DNA of 64,000 nucleotides from Parashewanella spongiae (GTDB lineage Bacteria; Pseudomonadota; Gammaproteobacteria; Enterobacterales; Shewanellaceae): NCBI RefSeq assembly GCF_004358345.1, contig NZ_CP037952.1, positions 2,294,001 to 2,358,000 of the forward strand, read 5' to 3'. Shown piece by piece: positions 57,554 to 64,000 of this stretch (position 1 is its first letter; each line of letters starts with the position of its first letter). The notes under the pieces were generated by a model. It saw only the letters and a program-made list of their open reading frames with translations, ran no database searches and was not told where the DNA came from. The position numbers and the translations under genes were made by a program.

Positions 57554-58056
57554 AATCCAATTCGGCTCAATCTTTGCCGTTTCCGCTAGATTCAACTCAA
57601 CGACAATGGACTTTGTTTGATAAGGCAACCCTGCTAGTTTTTGCCATCGCCCTTTTACTTGAGTTTTGAATAGTTCGGCGGCACTGCACTCTGATTTATC
57701 CGCCAAGCGGTACTTCATTTTGTTTTTTTCATTCGGAAAATAGCTGTCAAATCATGCTCAAGCGTCATGCTGATAATAGGCTTGGTGGCAAACCAAGAGT
57801 CTGCAAGAAAATAATCAACTTCAATACCTACTCCCAGAGCACGTTTAACCATACCTGCAACCATAGCAGGCTTAGTTTAAGCCACAGATTGCTTGTAACG
57901 TTTAGCGACTGTTGAGCGTTCATCTTTAAATTTACGGGTTAGAAGGTTGTGCTTTGGTTTGACTGATGAAGAGTTCATTATCCAGTGGGACAAATTGACT
58001 ATCAGAAGCGTAGCCAAAACTCAGTACTTGCTGTCCCATAACACAACGCCCTGTTA

Positions 58057-58290
58057 AACCTAAATAAATCGGTTGAACGCACAATTTAGCTTTAATCTAT
58101 TGAAGTTAAATACAAAATAAACAACCCTAATTCACCCATCAGGTGAGTGCTGAACATTCATATACTTGTCAAAACCACCGCTAGCTGCGTTATAAATTAT
58201 GCAAGTAGAACCACTACTTGCTGCTATTCATGCCTTACTAACAGTAATTTTTCTGCGTATATGAACGGTCACAACCGATTTATTTAGGTT
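58057..58290. mobile_element. MITE family A, copy 3 (intact)
   Basis: Perfect 19-bp inverted ends AACCTAAATAAATCGGTTG (58057-58075) / CAACCGATTTATTTAGGTT (58272-58290). 234 bp with no gene. It splits the IS4-like transposase after SSHFDHLT. This copy lets the interrupted one at 29757 be recognised. Confidence 0.85.
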
Positions 58291-58500
58291 AAATGGTCGA
58301 AGTGGCTGGATACTCCGGGCATTTTCTTACCACGACGTTGTTTTACTGAATCATCGACAACAAAAGCTCTGACTTTACTCTTGCCTTCCTGTTTTATGAG
58401 TTTTTTAGCGGTGTAAAGTTGCAGTTTTCTCCAATTCAAGTCTTCTCGGTTGAGTAAATCATAAAGCACATCTTTCTTAGGGATGTCGCAGTTCAAATAA

Positions 58501-58623
58501 TACCAATTTAAATTTCAACGCTTAATTTGTCATACCTGCGAACGCAGGTATCCAGCGACTTGTGCCCAAATTAACCAAAGACTCTGGACTCCTGCATTCG
58601 CAGGAGTGACGATAAAATTGGTA
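58501..58623. mobile_element. small REP-type element with TACCAATTT ends
   Basis: TACCAATTT (58501-58509) mirrors AAATTGGTA (58615-58623). Inside are two hairpins, CCTGCGAACGCAGG and CTCCTGCATTCGCAGGAG, the form of the widespread GTCATNCCTGCGAACGCAGG repeats. 123 bp. Confidence 0.65.
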
Positions 58624-59070
58624 TACATTCTTCCGCCACGTCCCTTAGCAGAAGAAAAGCTGAGTAGCGACTCTTTGGCAAACATAGATATGGTATCAAC
58701 CTTCAACCAAACCCAAAACATTAGCAAATAAACGACTTCGGTTGCTTCAATACCCGAGCGTTTACTAAGCCGCAAGATGCTAGCATTGAAACAAAGCCAA
58801 GCTGTTTCCATGATGTGCTGAACGAATTATCAATTTGAATGCCTGAACGCTGTAAAAAATTAGAAGTAAGGGATGGTAGAGAAAGTGATTTTATGTCAAT
58901 ATTTGTCTGAGAGTTGGTGTGTTTTAGTTTTTGTCTAAGTAACAAGATTATAACACATTAACCTCCATATTTTCTTTATATATCAGCAAAATACGCTCAC
59001 CTTATTATTGAATTTGAACTCCGAAACTTGAGTTATAATATTCCTTCACGTTGAGTATAAGAGTTTTTAA

Positions 59071-59982
59071 ATGCAAGCATTTTTAGAGACAGTTACAAAT
59101 TTGCGGCTACCAAAGGGCGCTTGTCGCTTATTTCATGGTCGCGGCGGTCTTTTTCCAGATTGTGAGCACCTTTGTTTGGATTGGTTTGCACCAGTCTTGT
59201 TATTAACAAGCTTTAAAGTTTTGGGTGAAGAAGAATTACAAACAGCAATTTCCGCAATTAAGCAGCGTTGGAAGCAAGTAAGTACAGAACCGCTGAATTT
59301 GGTTTTTCAGTTTCGTTCAGGGCTGGGCACTCAAACTCAATTAATTACTGGTGAAATACCAGAATCACATATCGTTACAGAAAATGGCGCGCAGTTTCAT
59401 ATTCATTTGCTTCGAGGTCAAAATCATGGATTGTTTCTTGATATGGCGAATGGGCGGCAATGGGTTAGAGAGCATGCTGAAGGGAAAAAGATTCTTAATT
59501 TATTCTCCTATACGTGTGCCTTCTCTGTTGCGGGAATGCAAGGTGGTGCGAGCTCTGTCGTTAATATTGATATGGCAAAAGCTGCACTTGCAATTGGCAA
59601 ACGAAATCATCACCTAAATAATTTAGTTAGTAATGTGAGTTTCTTGGGTCACGACATTTTTAAATCGTGGGGAAAGCTTAAAAAGAATGGTCCTTACGAT
59701 ATGATCATTGCCGATCCTCCTAGTAATCAAAAAGGCTCTTTTGTTGCGACTAAAGATTACGTCAAACTGTTAAGAAGATTGCCTCAATTAATGGCTGATG
59801 AATGTGAACTTCTGTTGTGTTTAAACGCTCCTGAGTTACCTGAGTCATTTTTAAAAGACCAAGTTTCTGATTGTGTTCCTGAGCTTAGTTTTATCCAGCG
59901 GTTGAAAAACCCATGTATCTTTGCAGACATTGACACTGACAAGTCATTGAAGGTGTTGAATTACCGACTTGAAAAGTTGTAA
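59071..59982 (+). CDS. class I SAM-dependent methyltransferase (RlmI/COG1092-like)
   Basis: 303 aa. The N-terminal part has a family-type beta region (KGACRLFHGRGGLFPDCEHL). The methyltransferase core has GLFLDMANGRQWVREHAEGK, ILNLFSYTCAFSVAGMQGGA (SAM-binding motif I), VVNIDMAKAAL, and the catalytic-type loop MIIADPPSNQKGSF. Similar enzymes modify 23S rRNA bases, so an RNA substrate is likely but the exact target is unclear. ATG 59071 follows a short AT-rich gap after the IS4-like element. Confidence 0.8.
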   Translation: MQAFLETVTNLRLPKGACRLFHGRGGLFPDCEHLCLDWFAPVLLLTSFKVLGEEELQTAISAIKQRWKQVSTEPLNLVFQFRSGLGTQTQLITGEIPESHIVTENGAQFHIHLLRGQNHGLFLDMANGRQWVREHAEGKKILNLFSYTCAFSVAGMQGGASSVVNIDMAKAALAIGKRNHHLNNLVSNVSFLGHDIFKSWGKLKKNGPYDMIIADPPSNQKGSFVATKDYVKLLRRLPQLMADECELLLCLNAPELPESFLKDQVSDCVPELSFIQRLKNPCIFADIDTDKSLKVLNYRLEKL

Positions 59983-60211
59983 GTCTTTCTGTTTCACTTT
60001 CATGTTTTGTGAGGCTTTTGGTTTTAACTGCGATTAGCTCGCTTTTTAGAACAATCAGTTCTGTAAGTTTTTCGTAAGTTTTGTGTGTGAGTTTGGTATA
60101 ATTCATTTGCACAGTAGATTGTTCAAGTATGGCTAAATGTCATTTGTTAACACGAAAAATAGACATGCCTTTGTACACCTACACGAATTCTTGTAATAAA
60201 TAGTGGAGTTG

Positions 60212-60313
60212 ATGATGGACTTTAATGAATACGAAAGCGCATATTACCAAGTTAAAGATGATGTGATTGACTCTCTACCAATCGAAGTTGAAGATGATGT
60301 ACTTTTTGACTAG
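60212..60313 (+). CDS. possible small acidic protein, 33 aa
   Basis: ATGATGGAC... preceded by AGTGGAGTTG, a good ribosome-binding site. The product MMDFNEYESAYYQVKDDVID... is strongly acidic and ends DDVLFD. The TAG stop codon overlaps the TA target of the IS630 insertion, so the element inserted right at the gene's 3' end. A strong terminator (61828-61854) that would have followed the gene now lies beyond the IS. The family is unknown, and the ORF could be chance. Confidence 0.45.
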   Translation: MMDFNEYESAYYQVKDDVIDSLPIEVEDDVLFD

Positions 60314-61792
60314 TAGTCCATTCAAGAACAAATAATGACCGAATGGTTATATCCTAACAACTCCTGAACACAAGAAACACTGGAGTTGTTATGAGGGTTA
60401 AATACCACGTTCGTTTGAGTAATGAAGAACGTTCAATGCTTGAGGCTTTGATAAAGCAGAAGAAACCACGTGTTGCTCAACATAAGAAACGACACGCCCA
60501 AATTTTACTTGCTATTGATGAGAATAATTCGCCACTGACCAATCAACAGATTGCTAAAGCACTAAACATCTCACCACTTGCAGTAACGAGCCTTAGAAAG
60601 CGTTTTGTCGAAGAAGGATTAGAAGTCGCTGTGAATAGCAAACACAGCCATCAAGGCCGCAGACGCATAATGGATGGCGAAGCCGAAGCCCACCTAATTG
60701 CACTGGCCTGCTCTACGCCTCCTGAAGGACGTTGCCGTTGGACATTAAATCTTCTTAGAGACAAGATGATTGAACTCAAATATATCGATAACATATCAAG
60801 AACTTCTGTTCATTATGATGCTTTAAAAAAAACGAACTTAAACCATGGCTTAAAGAAGAGTGGTGTATACCTAAAGAGGAAAACGCTGCTTTCGTGAGTG
60901 CTATGGAAGATATATTAGAACTCTATAAACTTCCTTACAATCCTAAGCGTCCTTTAGTATGCCTTGATGAAACCAGCAAACAACAAGTTAAAGAAGTTCG
61001 CAATCCGTTACCCTTAGTTTCAGGTTATCCAGAGCGATACGATACAGAGTATGAGCGTAACGGTGTCAGCAACCTGTTCATGATATTTGAGCCTTTAGCG
61101 GGCTGGCGACATGTTGAAGTCACTGAACACAGAACGGCCATTGATTGGGCTCATCAAGTAAAAGCCTTAGTAGACGGGCGTTATAAGGACGCTGAGACAA
61201 TTGTATTAGTTGAGGATAACTTGAATACTCATACACCGGCTTCATTTTATAAGGCCTTCGAACCAGAAGAAGCTCGTAGGTTGATCAATAAAATAGAATT
61301 TCATTACACGCCAAAGCACGGAAGTTGGTTGGATATGGCTGAAATTGAATTAAGTATCTTGAGCAGGTAATGCTTAAACCGAAGAATACCCGATCAGGAA
61401 ACACTAAATACTGAAGTCGAAGCCTGGGTTACCGAGCGTAATGAGTCCAAGGCTAAGATGAACTGGCAGTTCACGACTGAGGAGGCACGTATAAAATTAA
61501 AGAAACTTTACCCCGTACTCCCAGAGTAAAGTGAGCCTTTTAACAGAAGTTCACTGATTAACGAAATCCAGTTACACATTCGTTAATCAAAGCATGAAAA
61601 GCTAGAATCCTACTGACTTGCCAAGGGGTGGGAGGAGGTGTTTTGTTCAGATATCACTTATTTGTCAATTGATTGTGAACAAAAGTTAAGTAAGAGTTTA
61701 AAACAATAAATATCGATATATGATTCTTAGCTCTCCTATGACTATGGTTTACCAGAACAGCTTTAACTGTAGAATTCATATGAATGGACTAC
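60313..61792 (+). mobile_element. IS630-family element, inactivated
   Basis: GTAGTCCATTCA (60313-60324) mirrors TGAATGGACTAC (61781-61792). A TA dinucleotide flanks both sides (60311-60312, 61793-61794), the target duplication of IS630/mariner elements. It holds a transposase with a frameshift and a stop. The 3' part (about 61530-61780) is longer than usual and includes an inverted pair GATTAACGAA / TTCGTTAATC (61556-61588). Confidence 0.75.
60391..61528 (+). pseudogene. IS630-family transposase with frameshift and nonsense mutation
   Basis: The first frame (60391-60897) encodes the HTH half (LSNEERSMLEALIKQKKPR ... NQQIAKALNISPLAVTSLRK). At an A8 run near 60825-60832 the proper frame shifts and continues LKPWLKEEWCIPKEENAAFV into the second frame: DDE domain with VCLDETSKQ, VEDNLNTHTPASFY and FHYTPKHGSWLDMAEIELS. 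An in-frame TAA (61368, where CAA is expected) cuts it, after which CLNRRIPDQETLNTEVEAW continues to the natural end near 61528. Confidence 0.85.
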
Positions 61793-61827
61793 TAGACGCT
61801 AGCAAAATTACTTCTTTAGATGCAAAT

Positions 61828-61854
61828 AAACCCCGCTGTAATCGTGCGGGGTTT
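61828..61854. terminator. strong bidirectional terminator
   Basis: AAACCCCGC tgtaatcgt GCGGGGTTT followed by ATATTTTG; the mirrored A/T tracts work in both directions. It probably served the small ORF at 60212 and the convergent acetyltransferase gene. Confidence 0.88.
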
Positions 61855-61881
61855 ATATTTTGTGCAAATAGAAATTGATAA

Positions 61882-62397
61882 CTACAAAATCAATTCATAG
61901 CGATTTAAAATGAAGTCAAGTTCTTGATATTGGCTGTGATAGCTAAAGCCTAGCTTTTTTAACACATTACTAGAGCCTGTATTATCAACGACTACATCAC
62001 CCAGAATTTGTTCTAAACTCATATGTTTTTTTGCATATTCGATACAGGCTAACCCAGACTCAGTGGCTAGGCCCTGTCCCCAATACTCAGGTAAAAAGCG
62101 ATATCCAATATCGGTTGCTTGCACAGTAGAGCGAGTTTCAAACTTAAAACCAGTAAAACCAATTACTTTGCCAGTTTCTTTTAACTCAGTTGCCCACCTT
62201 GCATAGCCATATTTTTGATATTCATACAGCCAAATTTCACGGATGATTTTTTTGGCATCTTCAATTGATTTAAGACAATCATCACCGGTAAATCGATTCA
62301 CTTCATTATTGCTATTAAACATAAAAACATCTTCAGCATCTTCAAGTGTGAACTCTCGAATAATAAGACGTTCTGTTTCTGTTATAATCTTCGTCAT
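61882..62397 (-). CDS. GNAT N-acetyltransferase (RimJ/RimL type)
   Basis: 171 aa. N-terminal TERLIIREFTLEDAEDVFMF, central IGFTGFKFETR, and the acetyl-CoA loop region YRFLPEYWGQGLATESGLAC followed by VDNTGSSNVLKKLGF, all typical of the RimJ/RimL branch that acetylates ribosomal proteins or small molecules. The actual substrate is not predictable. It ends 28 bp from a bidirectional terminator. Confidence 0.88.
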   Translation of the reverse strand: MTKIITETERLIIREFTLEDAEDVFMFNSNNEVNRFTGDDCLKSIEDAKKIIREIWLYEYQKYGYARWATELKETGKVIGFTGFKFETRSTVQATDIGYRFLPEYWGQGLATESGLACIEYAKKHMSLEQILGDVVVDNTGSSNVLKKLGFSYHSQYQELDFILNRYELIL

Positions 62398-62411
62398 TTT
62401 TTTCCTTGTTT

Positions 62412-62774
62412 ATACCAATTACAGTCTTTAACCTCTCACTCAGCAAGAGCTAAAGGATTTCAGTGCAAGGCACAAGCTCGAAATACTATATTCCCTACGG
62501 CTGCCATACAAAGCTGGCATTCAACGCACTTAGTGCTTTTGTTGGGATAATTCAAGTGCTTGTAGCGCAGTAATGTAACTCTTTAGTCTTGCCCTTCGGG
62601 AGCTTGTATGTGCTCACTTTGGTTTATAAAGAATACTTCTCAAAACAGTCTTGACGTAGCAATGTAATAACGACAGCTTTGTATGTCGGTAACAACTATG
62701 CCTTCATCAACTTCATTTGCACTTTGAGCACATACATAGCTCTGAGTTGAGCATTTAATTACTGTAATTGGTAT
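62412..62774. mobile_element. MITE-like element with ATACCAATTACAGT ends
   Basis: ATACCAATTACAGT (62412-62425) is exactly inverted at 62761-62774. The 363-bp interior has no gene. It contains a second hairpin pair (GAGCTTGTATGTGCTCA / TGAGCACATACATAGCTC) and a copy of the ACGACAGCTTTGTATGTCGGTAA word also seen at 29920-29940. Lies between the acetyltransferase and regulator genes. Confidence 0.75.
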
Positions 62775-62842
62775 TGTTCTCGTTTTTATTGACTTCAAGC
62801 TGTATGCTACAGAAATAAAAAAATCATAACAGATACAGTTTT

Positions 62843-64000
62843 GTGACAAATAAACCAGTACAGATAAATGCTAAATTTAAATATCAAAAACTCGTTGATG
62901 AAATAGTCGTTGCTATTGAATCTGGACTATTAACTGGGAAATTACCTTCAGTACGAAAAGCATCAAAAGATAGAAGCGTAAGCATATCTACAATTTCACA
63001 AGCTTATGCGGAACTCGAGAGGTTAGGGTGGATATTTTCAGAAAGTAAGCGCGGCTATTTTATTCATCAAACTCGAAATGAAAATAGCAAGCCACAATAT
63101 GGCCATGATATCACTAGTATAAGCAATGGACGAAGTCTTGCTGAGTCTGTTCAGTATTCTTTAAATGATCCAAATGTGTTTCCTTTATCATCTACAGCGC
63201 CAAGTAGTGTGCTTGATAATGAAAAGGTTCTAAATCGATTATCAAAAAAAACTTCAAATAATAGGGTCTTCCAAAAAAATCTAGAAGAGCCAATAGCAGG
63301 TTTACCTGAATATCGACAAGCGTTAAGCCGATATTGGTTATCGCAATCTTTGTTGCTTACTCAAGACCAAATCATAGCCACTCACGGTCGAAATGAAGGT
63401 TTGTTAACAGCATTACTTGCTATGAATAAGTCAGGTAAGGCTGTAGCGGTTGAATCACCAACAAGCTTTTATTTTCAAGCTGTAATATCACAGCTTAATT
63501 TTGATGTGATTGAAATTCCTCAACAGCATAATTATCAAGATGAACTGATGCTGTTAGAGCTTGCTTATTCAACACATAAATTTGATTGCTTAGTTGTTAA
63601 TCCTAGTTTTAATGATCCCACAGGTAGGCTTTTGTCCAAAGGAGATAAACTTGATCTATTGCATTGGGCTTCACGGAATCAGGTTACTATTATTGAATAC
63701 GATAGAAGTGAACTGTACTTTTCTTGCGACAAACCTTCAAGCTTGGTTAATTTAGCCATTAATCATTCGATTGATAATCTGAGACTCATTAGCATTGGAG
63801 ACTTTTTTGATACTTTGTCCCCAACCTTAAAATTGGGTTATATGGTTTGTCTGAATTGTTTTCAAGAATGCTTACTTACAAGACAAACAACTCTAGAGCC
63901 TGTTAATCTCCATATGCAACACATCATTACTGAATGCTTGGAAAGCGGACAGTATAGTAAGTTGTTAAGAAACCTACGCCATCAATTAAGAATTAATTAC
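62843..64000 (+). CDS. MocR/PdxR-type GntR regulator with degenerate aminotransferase domain (3' end outside window)
   Basis: An open frame of 386 codons from GTG 62843 to the window edge. N-terminal GntR winged helix (KLVDEIVVAIESGLLTGKLP, SVRKASKDRSVSISTISQAY), a linker, then a fold-type-I aminotransferase-like domain (GLPEYRQALSRYW, ATHGRNEGLLTALLAM, CLVVNPSFNDPTGR, IIEYDRSELYF). In MocR proteins the PLP lysine sits in SFSKTL-P; here the equivalent is GDFFDTLSP, with Asp at residue 323. PLP binding by Schiff base therefore seems lost. The effector and target are unknown. Confidence 0.85.
   Translation, partial: MTNKPVQINAKFKYQKLVDEIVVAIESGLLTGKLPSVRKASKDRSVSISTISQAYAELERLGWIFSESKRGYFIHQTRNENSKPQYGHDITSISNGRSLAESVQYSLNDPNVFPLSSTAPSSVLDNEKVLNRLSKKTSNNRVFQKNLEEPIAGLPEYRQALSRYWLSQSLLLTQDQIIATHGRNEGLLTALLAMNKSGKAVAVESPTSFYFQAVISQLNFDVIEIPQQHNYQDELMLLELAYSTHKFDCLVVNPSFNDPTGRLLSKGDKLDLLHWASRNQVTIIEYDRSELYFSCDKPSSLVNLAINHSIDNLRLISIGDFFDTLSPTLKLGYMVCLNCFQECLLTRQTTLEPVNLHMQHIITECLESGQYSKLLRNLRHQLRINY

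Larger units (their letters stand above)
56935..58945 (-). pseudogene. IS4-family transposase, fragmented
   Basis: Fragments in order from 58945 downward: LLRQKLKHTNSQTNIDIKSL (N-terminus); ILRLSKRSGIEATEVVYLL in another frame; PKKDVLYDLLNREDLNWRKL and VRAFVVDDSVKQRRGKKM (catalytic Asp region); then after a MITE, CVMGQQVLSFGYASDSQFVP and KMKYRLADKSECSAAELFK; then after a second MITE, FKEAKQHLGFLSEQSRHYSAY (the catalytic Glu) and QMDTFTLRQEA. About 50 residues between NWIN and FKEAKQ are missing at the second MITE. Cannot make a working enzyme. Confidence 0.85.
56901..59035 (-). mobile_element. IS4-like insertion sequence, decayed and invaded by MITEs
   Basis: Perfect 21-bp inverted ends TAACTCAAGTTTCGGAGTTC(A) at 56901 and its mirror ending 59035. 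The interior (minus strand) is a transposase interrupted by a MITE A copy (57317-57553), a second MITE A copy (58057-58290) and a small REP-bearing element (58501-58623). A fragment of the same IS lies at 39575-39848. Inactive. Confidence 0.85.

Overview
The window reads as chromosomal DNA of an AT-rich marine gammaproteobacterium. The gene order suhB / trmJ-cysE-iscRSUA-hscBA-fdx with ndk nearby, plus gltS, folX and the tesA/ybbA/ybbP divergon, is what is seen in Shewanella-type genomes. The low GC, many insertion-sequence remnants, several families of small inverted-repeat elements (MITEs), and eukaryote-like repeat proteins (PPR, ankyrin) suggest a host-associated relative such as Parashewanella. 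Genus is an inference only.

Layout. 1-2.2 kb: a partial membrane gene, a cold-shock/Excalibur protein, a hypothetical and a ParDE toxin-antitoxin pair. 2.6-4.0 kb: a truncated group II intron. 4.0-9.3 kb: a giant PPR-repeat gene with its conserved leader, then a tandem second unit collapsed by deletion, then an IS110 relic. 9.8-18.1 kb: the housekeeping block suhB, trmJ, cysE and the complete isc Fe-S operon, with two IscR type-1 operators. 18.2-21.2 kb: a MITE, two exported/hypothetical genes, ndk and an ankyrin-like protein. 21.3-29.75 kb: a segment bounded by Tn7-type ends (TGT/ACA termini, three 20-bp TnsB-like sites per end, 5-bp target duplication ATTAT) carrying an ISAs1 insertion, a broken gene, a second PPR gene and two unknown genes, but no tns genes. 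29.76-30.29 kb: nested MITEs. 30.4-38.0 kb: tesA, ybbA-ybbP, gltS, a TIGR01777-type SDR, folX and a PerM-type transporter. 38-39.5 kb: an orphan 490-aa protein. 40.3-56.9 kb: a type I secretion/RTX locus (hlyD-hlyB divergent from an exported nuclease, a MARTX-repeat-like giant, an RTX protein with a hydrophobic domain, and an exported GDSL lipase/acyltransferase). 56.9-59.0 kb: a decayed IS4-like element riddled with MITEs. 59-64 kb: a methyltransferase, a possible small ORF, an IS630 relic, a GNAT acetyltransferase, another MITE and a truncated MocR-type regulator.

The strongest candidate for something undescribed is the PPR family. Two long proteins (1338 and 1182 aa) have 11 and 9 near-identical double PPR units. 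They end in a domain with the hallmarks of an SMR nuclease domain (DLH and TGYHGNN-type motifs). The architecture matches plant PPR-SMR proteins. Repeat-to-repeat differences fall repeatedly at the two residues that set base recognition in plant PPR proteins. Three gene copies share a leader of about 225 bp. One copy sits inside the Tn7-like element and another has lost its body by recombination, so the family looks mobile and fast-evolving. RNA targeting is inference from the architecture, not demonstrated.

The RTX locus is a coherent secretion unit: the HlyB ATPase and HlyD adaptor would work with an unlinked TolC to export the two large Gly/Asp-repeat proteins, while the nuclease and lipase carry their own Sec signals.
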